Below, in pieces: positions 1-11,676 of a stretch of DNA of 64,000 bases. Under the pieces are notes generated by a model that did not search any database, was not told where the DNA came from, and was given only the letters and a program-made list of their open reading frames with translations. The DNA lies in contig CM055101.1 of NCBI GenBank assembly GCA_029204225.1, positions 29,995,975-30,059,974 of the forward strand. The letters are read 5' to 3'. The DNA comes from Diphasiastrum complanatum. Taxonomy: Eukaryota; Streptophyta; Lycopodiopsida; Lycopodiales; Lycopodiaceae. Both the position numbers and the translations under genes were made by a program. Every line of letters starts with the position of its first letter. Within the stretch, counting starts at the first letter, position 1.

Positions 1-271
1 CTAGAAGTTTGACAGAATAGTGATTTTAGACTGCCTTAAAATTGGGAGGGTTTTTTTGAAGTCACAAGTATGTCCCAAAATCAATTTTGACTTTGGAGAT
101 ATGAAAAGTAACATACAAAATAGTAAGTTCATAATTGTTTGATTCTTCGAATACATTGAGGTTCCCCCCATGACATATCTTGTACCAACCAATGTGGGAC
201 GAAAATCAAAATTTTTCATACCAGCCGGTTTAGGGTATTGGAGTCCTTTAAAAAATCCAATACTAGTTGAC
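1..271. repeat. Dispersed 270-bp repeat, copy 1
   Basis: This segment is repeated in the same orientation at 18771-19040 with a few percent mismatch; both run from CTAGAAGTTTGACAG to a shared AATACTAGTTG. No coding signal was recognised. The window starts inside it, so its true left end is unseen. Family unknown. Confidence 0.85.
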
Positions 272-457
272 CAAAAGGCACAATTCGCTAATTCTTGATT
301 TTTGAATTCTGGAGCTACTTAATATATGAACAGTCATCGTGACGTTAGAATCCAACATCCAACTGGCTCCAAAATCCTGGTTTTGAAGAGATGTCGGATT
401 GTGACGAATGCTACGACTGTCAGAATCTCGGGACAAATGAAAAAAACCTCATTTTGG

Positions 458-1110
458 CTACTGGGGTAAAAAGGTTTCTATGTAGTTCAATCCTTCAACT
501 TGTAGAAAACCTCTTGCTACAAGTTTAGCTTTGTAGCGTTCCACATCCCTATCTGCTCCAAGTTTTAATTTGTAAACCCACTTCGATCCAATCACATTGT
601 GTCCTGGTGGTAACGGTGTCAAACTCCATGTTTGATTTGTTGTGATGGCACCTATTTTTTCCTTCATTGCTTTCCACCATTTTTCTATGTATCTCCCAGT
701 TGTGGCTTCATGGAAGGTTTTAGGTTCTTGAATGCCTATCTTGGGATCTTGGATTGCATGGGCCCTGCATCATCAACACGAGTTGGAGGCCTACAAATTT
801 GATATGATCTTCATGACCTCTACTTAGTTCCTTGTTGTGCTGACTCGTGATCCCTGGTCATGCACACACGAGGCTGATCAACCTCTTGTGCTTGTTCAAT
901 TTCGTGTTGCTTCACTCGATATTCTTTGAAATTCAAGTCTGCTGATATGCCATCATGTTCATCCATTTTGCTATCTCCTTGAGTGTTTTCAAAATGTTCA
1001 GTTTCAAGAAGTAGATTCCGATGTGTATGTTTATTTGCATTTTCTTCAAAAGCTACATTAAGGCTACAAATAATTTTCTTTAAGCCCAGACTGCTAAGCA
1101 TGCTTGGGGT
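458..1110 (-). pseudogene. Copia polyprotein fragment: integrase-RT linker and start of reverse transcriptase
   Basis: The minus strand at 458-667 encodes the start of a Ty1/copia RVT_2 domain, with NQTWSL followed by IGSKWVYKLK and YKAKLVARGF. Going upstream (668-1110) the copia character continues as an acidic linker but in shifted frames with stops, e.g. a piece with RPPTRVDDAG. The RT catalytic core and RNase H are absent. A dead, truncated fragment; copia assignment is firm, subfamily not determined. Confidence 0.85.
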
Positions 1111-1347
1111 TATCCTCTGTGATGATTCATTATTTGTTTTAAGTTTTTCATTTTCTTCTTACGTCTTTTGGAGATGACAATCTCTATTCTGACAATAAGA
1201 GGATATCCGAATTCACTCACCTTCTAAAAAGTAAACTTTATTCATATAAAGTTGTTTTCCATGGTTCTGCAATCTTTCACAATATCATAGTAATCCACTA
1301 TGCCCATTGCATATCCATGTAAGTAAATGAGTTATTGAAGAGAATGT

Positions 1348-2401
1348 CAGAATAAGATTGTAGGGCTGTACTGATACAGATTAATGTCTAACAATAAATT
1401 TCACAACAAAAACGCTTTCTTAATTGCTTGAGAAGCAGCCATATATTTTGCTTTTGTAGAAGAAAGTGTGATAGAGGTTTGCTTATGATTGTTTCATGAG
1501 ATAGGACTGTTGTTGAAGAAGATGTAAATCCATATGTGGACTTACAATTGTATACATCTCCTCCCCAACTTGCGTTAGAATATCCACTAAGCTGATGAAG
1601 ATTGTCGTTGTTGACATCTCCATAGCAGATGCACTGGTCCATGGTCGCTCGAATATATCTCATGACTCTTATGAGAGCCTTCTAATGGGTAATGCTAGGA
1701 TTAGCCATATATTGGCTGAGTGAGCTTACAGCAAAAGAAATAGCTGGTCTCGTGCAGACCATTGCATACATGAGAGATCCAAGTATTGATCGATAAGGAT
1801 ACTCTCTCATCTGCTCCTCTTCCTGCTTGGTCTCGAGACATTGGTCCTTCGACAAATGCAGGCCTGGATCCATTGGTGGGTGAGCTAATTTACAATTCAT
1901 TAGATTGTATCTGTTAAGAACATTGTGAAGATACCTTTGTTGAGTGATGTAAATCATTCATCTCGCTCTATCTCTGTGGATTTGAATGCCTAGACAGAAG
2001 TGAGCTTCGCCCAGATCAGTCATGTCAACCTCTGAAAACAGCATCTTCTTAGCATCCTTGACCAAATTGGTATTGTTGCTGAAGAGCAACATATCATTCA
2101 TGTATAAGGTGATGATAATGAAGGATTGCTGCACTGACTTGGAATAGACGTTGCAATCAGCAGTGCTTGGTTTGAATCCTTGTCCAATGAGGAATGTGTT
2201 GATCCTCTGAAACCAAGCTCTGGAAGACTGTTTTAAGCCGTACAATGCTTTGTGGAGTTTACAAACATGATTCTTCATACCTTCCAGAACATATCCTTTG
2301 GGCTGGATCATGTAGATGTCTTCTTGTATAACTCCATTCAGATAGGCTGTTTGTAGTTTCTTGAAACCTCTCGGAAGGATGTTACACATCTGACTCCTCA
2401 T
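1348..2401 (-). pseudogene. Copia reverse transcriptase and RNase H fragment (family C)
   Basis: On the minus strand 2401-1958 encodes mid-RT (AYLNGVIQEDIYMIQP, KALYGLKQS), 1957-1682 the RT C-terminus, and 1663 downward the RNase H start (GYSNASWGG). The catalytic YVDD box reads YMND, and stops break the frame near 1957 and 1665. Sequence N-terminal to AYLNG is not copia. It is the mirror of the plus-strand copy at 6100-7094 and cannot encode active enzyme. Confidence 0.9.
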
Positions 2402-2826
2402 ACTAAACCTAGGTCATAATTTGAGGTCCCAAAGCAACTTTGACTTAAAATGAAATTATCATAACACCCATGTTTAGGGCCATAAATAGTTATATTTAAA
2501 AAGTTTTGTTAAATGCTTAGTCCAAATAAATGAGCTTCATTCAATAAGGAGTCCAAAAAAAAATACCGGCTTCATTCCACCCTAAATTACAAATATTAGA
2601 GTTAAATTTCAAGCAATCAAGCCATATGACAAACAATTATGATTAACAAATTAACCATACATGAATAGTCCAAAAACAAAAATAGTTCAAGTACATAAGT
2701 ACATATACTACATCAATAAATGTATATATATATATGCTAGAATACAAGAACTAGCTAGAACCACCAACTGAGTCCTCATCCTATCCACGAACATCTACTC
2801 ACGATGTTGCGATTCATGAGATGGGA
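1348..2826. repeat. Left arm of 1.5-kb inverted repeat
   Basis: This segment is the reverse complement of 5664-7159, diverged by several percent with small indels. It contains the copia fragment at 1348-2401 plus about 425 bp of non-copia sequence (2402-2826) that in the right arm is the tail of the captured gene at 4634-5693. The spacer is 2.8 kb. The arm ends inside the RNase H region, while the right copy continues to the 3' LTR. Confidence 0.9.
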
Positions 2827-3179
2827 ACTATGGTACCTGCATGCAAGAAACATGAATTAGTGTTGTGAGAAATGTGGTGAGAATGAGAGAGAGACTCTAT
2901 GAATGTAATGAAGTTAAAATCTGTTATGAAGCCATACCTCAAAAGCAACTTTTAGATTATTCTACTATCGAGGGTGATTCATCCGAATAATCGATCTCCA
3001 ACCTACATGCATTCATTATCCAGTTCTACAGTTTTATTCATTCGAAAGTCCTCACTAGATAGATATCAGTGCATTACAACTAACTACCAATTGCGATCTA
3101 TGACCTGATTAGCTGTCCGGAAGAATTGAAGGAAATATAATTTAATTTCAAGTGAGCTGAATAAGTGTGAAAAAAACAC
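2827..3179. other. No recognised feature (spacer)
   Basis: AT-rich DNA with no convincing coding frame, between the left inverted arm and repeat D. Confidence 0.6.
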
Positions 3180-3309
3180 TTAACAATAAGCTTTGACTCT
3201 TAATACTAAGTCAATATGTATTCCACAATGTGGAAATTTTATTGACTTGGCACTTAAATCATTGCAAAAATGATATCTCTTAAATTGCATTAAGACAAGT
3301 ATAGAGGAC

Positions 3310-3415
3310 ATAATCGAGTGTAGAGAAAATTGCAACACCTCAAATCAATTAAGAGACCCGGGCTCAAATCCCAGCAGCCACACCATATTGGATTAATTTG
3401 AAAATAAATAAAAAG
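3310..3415 (+). repeat. Possible tRNA-derived SINE remnant
   Basis: Contains GGGCTCAAATCCCAGC, close to a pol III B box; the second copy near 48612 reads GGGCTCGAATCCCAGC, closer to consensus. A weak A-box-like region lies about 45 bp upstream, and an A-rich tail leads directly into the (GA)n tract. No folded tRNA could be drawn, so this is tentative. Confidence 0.3.
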
Positions 3416-3419
3416 ATCC

Positions 3420-3557
<138 letters not shown>

Positions 3558-4045
3558 ACTTAGTTTGTATAAGTACATAGTGTATTAATGTTGTGAATGA
3601 GGGCATGTTGCCCATACAATGCATGAGAGAGATGAGGTGACGACGTTTGAAAGAGTGTCATTTTGGGACCCACAGCTCTTCATAGTAACTACTCATTTCT
3701 ATTGGAATGCGTCGCTTCACCATTCTAATTTGCAGATAAGAGGCCCTTATTATTCCTCCCATGTCTGCAGACAAGAGGTTCTTGGCAGATTGTCCACACT
3801 CCAAGTGCATAGGTTCTTTAACGAGGACCTATTGTCTGGTTCTTGGCATGATACATACATGTAGTATAGAAGCTTCCTCTGTTTTTCATATATGGGTAGC
3901 AGAGTTGCCCCTTTGTACTGTGGTTCTATTATTCAATACAGAAGAGTTGTATGAGGGCTTGGGCTCTCCGAGATCCCCAATGTTTTGTGTTATGTGCTTT
4001 ATTACACTAACAGTGCTATCTGCGTTCTTGAATCTGTCTTATTGT

Positions 4046-4630
4046 GCACCATTGAGTTGTTTGACTGGTGGTTGCACCATTGGCTTGTTGGTGGAACTGC
4101 TTCTTCTTCTCATTGTTGTACTTGAGTGTTTTGCGATCCTTGATGAGATGACTAGTCCCTTTATAGTATTTGCAAAATAGCTATTGTTTTGATTTAGATG
4201 ATGAATGTTCTGAATTCGATGTTGGTTGTTGGTTGCTTTTGTTCTGACTTCACAAATCTCTTCCATATGTACTTTTTGAGGATGATCCATTTCTTCTAAT
4301 CTCCTCTTGAAGTAGCATAGAGATTGCTCTATTAAGAGTGAGGCCTTGTTGTGTAGAAATGACCATGATCCAATTCTCATATGCTTATGGTAAACTAGAT
4401 AACATAGTCATGATGGCATCAATATCTTCATTGATTGATCCAATGGTAGTCATTTGCTGCATAAGATTCTTGAAGATATCAAGATGGGTCGAAATAGAGT
4501 CAGCTTCAAACATTTTGATGGTGAAATTGTTTTTCTTCAAAAAGAGTTTGGACGTAACATGTTAAAGAGTAGCTAGGATCTCAATCTTCCAGGAGTTGGA
4601 GACTTCAATGTTGAATGGCACTTAGTAGGT
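4046..4630 (-). pseudogene. Copia gag fragment with degenerate zinc knuckle
   Basis: Minus-strand translation in one main frame shows a copia gag pattern: a segment with IGSINEDIDAIMTMLSSLP and then AYENWIM, followed toward the C-terminus by a zinc-knuckle remnant CKYYKGTSHLIKD in which the second Cys is lost. It lies head to head with repeat D. No start codon, protease or pol follow, so it is dead. Confidence 0.75.
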
Positions 4631-4633
4631 GAT

Positions 4634-5693
4634 TTGAAAATATTGAAATGTATGTATAATGTCTCTCACGGTGCTACATCAAAACACCCTTGTTTGTACT
4701 ACATGAAAATGGAAAAAGATGTAACTAGGAGTATAGGAATTACTAGAGAATGTGCAGATCCAAACTGGAAGCCTGTGCTGCCTATCCCCTTAAAAAATGT
4801 GCCTGTTTGCACTCTTCATGCAAACGTTAGATTAATAGAAAATATCATTTATCTTCATATAGTTTTTGCTTGGAATACTAAGCCAACATCATTAGCAAAT
4901 GAAGCTATCTCTCGATTAGAAGATGTTTTATCAAAAGCAGGACTCCATAAAGGACATGTCAAAATTCAAAAAGATGAAAGCTTTCAGGAAAGAATGAGAA
5001 CATGCCAACTAAGCCAGGCATAGGAGGAGCAAAGCCACGTTGTTTTCTATCAAATCATACTGGTATGGCTTCTAGTATTTAACACTCATTCTGGACAGAT
5101 ATTATTGTTGCCACTCAAGACTTTGAGAAAGACGGCAAAACCAGAGTACTAAAAGTTGATGTATGGAAAAAGCTTGATAGTATGATGCTATTTTATGAAA
5201 AGAAAAATACTCTGATATTGATAAGAAAGTTTTCCAAAGGACTTGTGTCGAGTTTCTTAATGCAATATCAAAAGCATGGGGAGAAGATCACATCACTCAT
5301 TACATGGTTAGTATAAAATTTTCAAAATGCTTTCAAATTTTCATATATATTTAGATCCAAACATAAGACTAACATTATGATTTTGACATATGCAGCACAT
5401 ACTAAGAGATCATACAGCATTTTTTGCAAATACGTATGGAAGCCTGAGTGTATGGTCTTCACAAGGGATGGAGAAGTCACACTGGCAAGCACGAGCAGCA
5501 TTTCATCGAAATACACAACATGGAGGAACCAATGAAAAATGAAACTACATTTTTCAATTGTTTCAGTGGTTCTACCGCAGAGTTCATATTCGACATATAA
5601 CAAAGTCCACACAATACAACAAGTTTAGAAAAGCATGCAAGTTCATACAGGAAGAGAAAATTAGCCATCTCATAAAACGCAACATCGTGAGTA
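4634..5693 (+). pseudogene. Captured gene fragment of unknown family, with an intron
   Basis: A protein-like frame starts at 4634 (129 codons to a TAG at 5021-5023) and resumes in another frame (GGAKPRCFLSNHTG, DIIVATQDFEKDGKT). A GT-AG intron is visible at 5307-5395: removing it joins DHITHYM in phase 0 to HILRDHTAFFANTYGS, and the downstream exon continues (MEKSHWQARAAFHRNTQHGG) to about 5693. At least two frame breaks and a stop show it is a pseudogene. The exon tail overlaps the right inverted arm. The family was not recognised; a related piece lies on the minus strand near 39040-39200. Transposon-encoded or captured host origin are both possible. Confidence 0.6.
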
Positions 5694-7159
5694 CATGTTC
5701 GTGGCTAGGATGAGGAGTCAGTCGGTGGTTCTAGCTAGTTTTTGTATTCTAGCCTATATATATATACATTAACTATATATACTTATGTAGTATATATACT
5801 TATGTACTTGGACTATTTTGGTTTTACGGCCATTCATGTATGGTTAAATTGTTAATCATAATTGTTTGTCATATGACTTTGATTGCTTGAAATTTAATTC
5901 TAATATTTGTAATTTAGGGTGGAATGAAGTCGGTATTTTTTTTTTTGGACTCCTTATTGAATGAAGCTCATTTATTTGGACTAAGCATTGAAAGAAACTT
6001 TTTAAATATAATTATTTATGGCCCTAAACATGGGTGTTATGATAATTTGCTTTTAAGTCAAAGTTGCTTTGGGACCTCAAATTATGACCTAAATTTAGTA
6101 TGAGGAGTCAGACGTGTAACATCCTTCCAAGAGGTTTCAAGAAACTACAAACAGCCTATCTGAATGGAGTTATACAAGAAGACATCTACATGATCCAGCC
6201 CGAAGGATACGTTCTAGAAGGTATGAAGAATCATGTCTGTAAACTCCACAAAGCACTGTACGGCTTGAAACAGTCTTCCACAGCTTGGTTTCAGAGGATC
6301 AACACATTCCCATTGGACAATGATTCAAACCAAGCACTGCTGATTGCAATGTCTATTCCAAGTCAGTGTAGCAATCCTTCATTATCATCACCTTATACGT
6401 GGATGATACGTTGCTCTTCAGCAACAATACCAATTTGGTCAACGATGCTAAGCAGATGTTGTTTTCAGAGTTCGACATAACTGATCTGGGCGAAGCTCAC
6501 TTCTATCTAGGCATTCAAATCCACAGAGACAGAGCAAGACGACTAATTTACATCACTCAACAAAGGTATCTTCACAATGTTCTTAACATATACAATCTAA
6601 TGAATTGTAAATTAGCTCACTCACCAATGGATCCAGGCCTGCATTTGTCGAAGGACCAATGTCTCGAGACCAAGCAAGAAGAGGAGCAGATGGAAGAGTA
6701 TCCTTATCGATTGATACTTGGATCTCTCGTGTATGCAATGGTCAGCACAAGACAAGATATTTCTTTTGCTGTAAGCTTGATCAGCCAATATATGGCTAAT
6801 CCTGGCATTACTCATTGGAAGGCTCTCATAAGAGTCATGAGATATATTCAAGCTACCATGGACCAATGCATCTGCTATGGAGATGTCAACAACAACAATC
6901 TTCATAAGCTTAGTGGATATTCTGATGCAAGCTGGGGAGGAGATGTAGACAATCGTAAGTTCACATCTGGGTATACATTCTTCTTCAACAGTGATCATAT
7001 CTCATGGAACAGTCGTAAGCAAACCTCTATCACACTTTCTTCTACAAAAGTAGAATATATTGCTGCTTCTCGATCTATTAAGAAAGCGTTTTAGTTGAGA
7101 AATTTACTGTTAGACGTTAATCTGTATCAGTACAACCCTACAATCTTATTCTGTGATAA
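5664..7159. repeat. Right arm of 1.5-kb inverted repeat
   Basis: Reverse complement of 1348-2826. It starts in the last exon of the captured gene (CATCTCATAAAACGCAACATCG) and ends in the RNase H region of copia family C at CTTATTCTG. Copia sequence continues past it to 7373. Confidence 0.9.
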
Positions 7160-7373
7160 TCAGAGTGCTATTGCGTTATCGGCCGACCCTAGATTTCACT
7201 CTAGGAGCAAGCACATTGAGATCAGGTATCACTACATCAGAGGCAAGGTTCTCAACAAGGAGGTGAGCTTAACGTACTGCAGAACGCATGACATGATTGC
7301 AGATATTTTCACGAAGGCATTAAGTGTTAATGCACTTAGTTTGAAGATCAAGGCATTCACAGATCCAGATTAA
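6100..7373 (+). pseudogene. Copia reverse transcriptase-RNase H, family C (frameshifted)
   Basis: Order on the plus strand: RT middle at 6100-6340 (AYLNGVIQEDIYMIQP), a frameshift, RT palm C-terminal part from 6399 with MDDTLLFSNN, then RNase H (YSDASWGGDVDNRK, SSTKVEYIAASRS) to a TAG at 7092-7094, then the C-terminus 7095-7373 with NQSAIALSADP and THDMIADIFTKAL. It ends at TAA 7371-7373, directly before a purine tract and the LTR. The ADIFTKAL end and LTR junction are canonical copia. Broken by one frameshift and one stop and lacking gag, protease and integrase. Confidence 0.92.
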
Positions 7374-7380
7374 GAGGGGG
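7371..7380 (+). promoter_or_regulatory. Polypurine tract of copia family C
   Basis: TAAGAGGGGG overlaps the polyprotein stop and directly precedes TGTTGGATTT, the expected TG start of an LTR; this is where plus-strand DNA synthesis would be primed. Confidence 0.75.
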
Positions 7381-8250
7381 TGTTGGATTTATCTCCTCTA
7401 CTCTCCTGAATCCCATTTTACATGCTGCATTTTACTCACGTTGTCACATAGTCTCCATATGTACATGTAAAATAAGATAGACAAATAAAACATGACTGTC
7501 TGCATAAATACAAGTATATTCTCACAGATGAAGAAAAGGTGAAAGAAACACGACATTGTGTTTTCACACGTGTTTTGTGAAAGGCGCTTCACCAACGTTC
7601 ATTTCAGCAAAAGCCGACATCACGGCCTTCTCACGCTCATCTCATGCAACTGTGCTACCGGATCTGACAACAACAGCAGCCACTCACGATCTCCTATAGC
7701 ACATCCACCTTGTATTTTCTTCATTTGCACACCTATAAAGAGATGTATGTATACTGAATATCATTTCTATATTCAATAATGGGAGTGAAACCAAGTGTGT
7801 GTGTAATGTAGAGCAAGTATCAGAAGTTTGTGAGATACACGAAGTAGATGCCCTCGCGCATTGATTCTTTATGGTCAGTAGCAGGTTCATTCCTAATTTA
7901 CAGATTGCTTAAGCTTTGTAGAACACGCGGTTTCATCCACTATTGTCTTGTGCTTTACCGCATTGTTGACATGTACATTTCGCTGTACTTAATCTGATAA
8001 CAGCTCTCTTATTTTGCGTTCAGATTAGTGTCACATTGCTATGCTTATTTTCATTATGTCTGACTTTCTTGTTGCTCACTCTGCTAATCTGTTTATAGCG
8101 AGTAATTAATAGTCTAACTGTTGACGACTAATATTTTGTCTTGAATTTCGTGAATTATTCGCGACTGATTATCAGTCGAGCTTAGTCTAGCTCTTTCGCG
8201 AATCATTCGCAACTAATAATTTGTCTAGTTGTTCGCGACAAATTACTCTT
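7381..8250 (+). mobile_element. 3' LTR of copia family C (right end uncertain)
   Basis: Begins TGTTGGATTT after the polypurine tract. A TATA-like CTATAAAGA near 7731-7739 is followed about 40 bp on by AATAATGGGAGTG, consistent with an LTR promoter. Between 8150 and 8250 are several TCGCGA/TTCGCGAC inverted motifs. No second LTR is in the window, so the end is a guess. Confidence 0.55.
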
Positions 8251-8459
8251 CAGGTGTTTTGTTAATGTTTGGCTACGTAATCAGAGCGTCCGTGATTTCT
8301 ATCACTAATGTTTTGTTTGTTTTTTGATAGGCATAGCCATGCTTAGGGAAGAAGTAATATAGCTCATTCTGATGGTTTTCTTCTTTTCGTGTTCATCTTT
8401 TTTTTTAACTAGTTTCATCTCTCATCCTCACACACCCTCCTTTTTCCCAACATTTTGTG

Positions 8460-8833
8460 GCATATCCAATCGAATATTCTCATTGAAGGTCCTAGCTCGT
8501 CCACTTCAAATGTCAACAACAAATCTGAAGAAGATAATATTGTAGTTCCATGATAAAAATAACCAACTTCGCTCATTTCCTGGAAGATTGACAAGAGAAC
8601 ACAGACCACATACATCAAGGTATATCGACGAGTCTGCAACTTATCTTGTTCAAGAGCCGACTACTATCGAAGAGACACTTAGTCAGCCCGAATCTGACCT
8701 TTGGAAAGAAGCTATTCATAACAAATATTCATCTCTTATCAAGAACCAAACTCAGACTATTGTCAAATTACTTGCCAGTAGAAATGTAGTTGATTGCAAA
8801 TGGATATTTAAAATTGATTGTAGGTTAATCTGA
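8460..8833 (+). pseudogene. Copia fragment: linker and start of RT
   Basis: 8588-8833 encodes ESATYLVQEPTTIEETL, WKEAIHNKYSSLIKNQTQT and CKWIFKI, the usual start of copia RVT_2. The preceding 130 bp fits the Ser-rich linker (GPSSSTSNVNNKSEED) in a broken frame. It stops where the family-B leader begins at 8834. Confidence 0.75.
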
Positions 8834-8998
8834 TCAAGTATCTTTCATTCTGTGTGTTGGATTTGCAAGGTTTGGTGCAAGAGAGAGATTTGAGAGGTTC
8901 CATATCTTTGTGATTTCTTTTTGAGTTCATTTTTTGACATTCAAAAGAGTGCTTTGTGCATTGGAATAGGTTGAAAGAGAAGATCAAGTCATTACAAC
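8834..8998 (+). repeat. Copia family B 5' leader, copy 1
   Basis: Repeated at 45295-45440 (GATCAAGTATCTTTCATTCT, then TTGGATTTGCAAGGTTTGG). It sits just before the family-B gag ATG at 8999. No standard initiator-tRNA PBS was seen. Confidence 0.7.
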
Positions 8999-9385
8999 AT
9001 GGCTACAAATGGAGGCTTCTTGTTGGAAAGCAATGATAGGCTTACCTCAAGCAACTATTCTACTTGGAAGGTGAGAATGGAGTCTCTCCTTGAGATGAAT
9101 GAGTTGATGGACATTATCGTAGGTGTGGAGGAAATACCTTTGGCACCTCAAGAAAAATTGAGGTATGATAGGAGGGCAAAGTAAGCTCTTCATGTGATCA
9201 AGATGAATGTTACAAATGAACTTCTCAAGGAAGTTGGCAAGTATACTTCATCAAGTGAGGCTTGGGAAGCTTTGAACAAGCTTTATGAGTCCAAGTCTAC
9301 ATCAAGGGTACTATCCCTTAGGAGGCAAATCTCTCAATGTTTGCGAAAAAAGGATGAAAGTGCTCATGCTTTTGTTTTGAGGATT

Positions 9386-9785
9386 AAAGGAGTTTGGCAT
9401 TTTGCGAGTTAATTATCTACGAGTTTTGCGAGTTTAGTGTTTTTAAATTATGTCAAATTCATAGCACATGGCATGCTACATTTTTTCTAGGTTTTTAAAA
9501 TTTATTCTACTTCGCTTTTGGGGGTGAAATCTATTTGTAAACCTCATTATCATGTTCTTTATTTTCTTACTAGCTAAAAGATATGTCGAAAAATCATGTT
9601 GTCTACAAATTGTACATAGTATGTTATATCCTTGAGAACACAGAAAACTTAATCACTTTAATTTTACATTTATCAAGCTAAAACATTTTTGTCTACTGCC
9701 AAGGACTGATGTACGACCATACATTAAAAGACATGATGGTATATGGCCAGGCCTATAATAGGTATCATAAAATCAACGTTGGTAA
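9386..9785. other. AT-rich replacement inside family-B gag
   Basis: Absent from the parallel copy at 45.5-45.8 kb, where intact gag sequence occupies the position. Left edge GGAGTTTGGCATTTTGCGAG; no LTR, TIR or coding frame was recognised. Confidence 0.5.
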
Positions 9786-10758
9786 AGAGGAGGATCTACT
9801 TCCGGTTCTCGAGTTGGAGAGGAGGAGGCTATGTTCTCAAAGGGCAAGTTCAAGAGCAAAGGCAAAAGCAAGTGGTCAAAGGATCAAGATCAAGGCGAGC
9901 CTTCTACTTTTGTTGGTGAGAAGAAACATAGATCCAAGCTAAAATGCTTTTATTGTGGAGTCAAAGGGCATTTTTCATGTGATTGCCTCATGAAAAAGAG
10001 AGATCAAGATGAAAATCAAGGCAATTTCATTTTTTATGAGGATGGTATTGGTGATCAAAACTCAAATGATGATGCTTTTTTGATGTCTTCTTATTTGCTA
10101 ACCAATGATGGAGATATTGATCCATGGTGGATTGATAGTGTAGCAAGATTTTCATATGACATGTCACAAAGAGTACATCACTTCTTTGGTGCCTTATGTG
10201 GGAGACAAGAAGGTCATCGTCATGGCCAATGGTGGTAAAGTTGTTATCAAGGGCATTGTTACTATTCCTATTTTTCTCTCATCTACAAATTGGAATGTAA
10301 GCTTGAGGAATGTTCTGTTCATACCTTCCATTACTAAGAATGTGCTTAGTGTGTGTCAAATGGTTGACAATGGACTCAAAGTTGAATTTGTCAGTGATTC
10401 TTGTTTGTTCAAAAGGAATGGAATATTGATTGCTCAAGGCAAGGGACAAGGTGAGCTCTACAAACTTGATGGATTTTTTGGCTTTAACCATGGTTGTTTG
10501 AAGACAAGGAAGCAAGTTGATGAGCTTTGTTCAATGTCAAAGTCACAAAGGTTGTCTGTTTTTAGATCTAACTCGAGATCTAAGGTGTATTTTCATTGAG
10601 TACATTTGGATGTGCATTGTACTAGCTCTTTGAGGGAGGAGCAAAGATGTTTGTGACTTGCATTCATGAATTTAGTAGATATTGTTGGACTTATCTTCTA
10701 AAGAGTGAGGATTTCATATTTGATGTGTTTCTCAAGTTCAAGAATGTTGTGGAGAGTC

Positions 10759-10763
10759 AATTC
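10759..10763. repeat. Target-site duplication AATTC, left
   Basis: AATTC here and at 16433-16437 flank the family-A element. Removing the element and one copy rejoins family-B integrase as GAGAGTCAATTCAACATGAA, matching the uninterrupted copy near 46697-46715. Confidence 0.85.
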
Positions 10764-11038
10764 ACTTAGAACTTGCTTTGCACAAGAACACATATCATGC
10801 TACACAGTAACACAGACAGAAAAACACTCTTCTCAGCAAGCTCACATAGCAACTGTATTTCTCAAAATGAAATTACACTGTACATATAGTTGTTCACTCA
10901 AGCAACCCATGCATGACCCAGGTTGCCGTTGGCGGGACGCGTGTCCCGTCGCCTTGTCTCGTGGCGAGGCCAACTGATCCTTATCCACTAATAGGACCCA
11001 CTTACAGTCACACAGTTATTCTAGCTTTAATTCTAACT
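10764..11038 (-). repeat. Family A 3' LTR (275 bp)
   Basis: Reads AGTTAGAATTAAAGC to GCAAGTTCTAAGT on the minus strand. Bounded by TSD AATTC on the left and by a CT-rich stretch (purine tract AAGAGAGAG on the minus strand) at 11039-11048. Confidence 0.92.
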
Positions 11039-11091
11039 CTCTCTCTTAAAGTAGAGTCACTTTTTATACAGTCATATACATAGCTTTAAAG

Positions 11092-11676
11092 TCAACAAAC
11101 TTCAAATACATAAAGTTTTGATCCAAACTTATCAAACTTTTCTCCAGTAAGTGGCTTAGTGAGAATATCAGCCAGTTGTTCTTCTGTGCTACAATGAACA
11201 ACATGAATTTCACGATTTAGAAGCCTTTCACGTATGAAGTGATATTGAATCTCAATGTCTTTAGTTCTCGCATGGAACACTGGATTCTTTGCTAGCTGAA
11301 TGCCACTCTGACTGTCGCTATGTAAAGTTGTGGGATTTTTCTGCCTCATGCCAATCTCTTCTAAGATTTGTCTTAACCATATAGCTTCTTGTGCAGCACT
11401 ACACATTGCCTTATACTCTGTTTCTGTGGTGGAAGGAGCAATTGTACTTTGCTTCTTACTAGACCAGGAAAAGCAATTACCACAAAACTGGAATATATAT
11501 CCTGTGGTGGATCTACGATCATCATAGTCACCTCCCCAATCCGCATCCACATAGCCACACAACTCCAGTAAACTATCATGCTTCTTGTAAATCAAGCCAT
11601 ACTCTGAAGTTCCTTTCACATAACGCAAAATGCGTTTAGCTACTTTCCAATGCGTTTCCGTAGGTGCTGCCATAAA
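11092..11676 (-). pseudogene. Family A RNase H domain
   Basis: Follows the TAG that ends the RT frame at 11677-11679. Motifs: YVDADWGGDYDDRRSTTGY, SSKKQSTIAPSTTETEY, HSDSQSGIQLAKNPVFHART, then ADILTKPL near the end. Acts on the RNA-DNA hybrid. Length and motifs are normal for copia; the frame is open from 11673 to a TAG stop at 11092-11094, just before the LTR leader. Confidence 0.93.

Larger units (their letters stand above)
8999..10763 (+). pseudogene. Copia family B gag-protease-integrase, first half
   Basis: Gag starts at 8999 (SSNYSTWKVRMESLLEMNEL) with a TAA at 9182-9184, then a second gag segment to 9385. Bases 9386-9785 are unrelated AT-rich DNA replacing gag sequence present in the copy at 45530-45760. 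Gag resumes with a CCHC knuckle CFYCGVKGHFSCDC, then protease PWWIDSVARFS, where the expected DSGA box is altered and a frameshift follows, then SSTNWNVSLRNVLF. Integrase core begins near 10600 and is cut at 10763, where family A inserted; it resumes at 16438. Confidence 0.88.

Noticed and set aside
4760-5023. Bacterial-type operon or phage genes
   Set aside because: Intron, copia/gypsy content and TATA promoters mark this as plant nuclear DNA.
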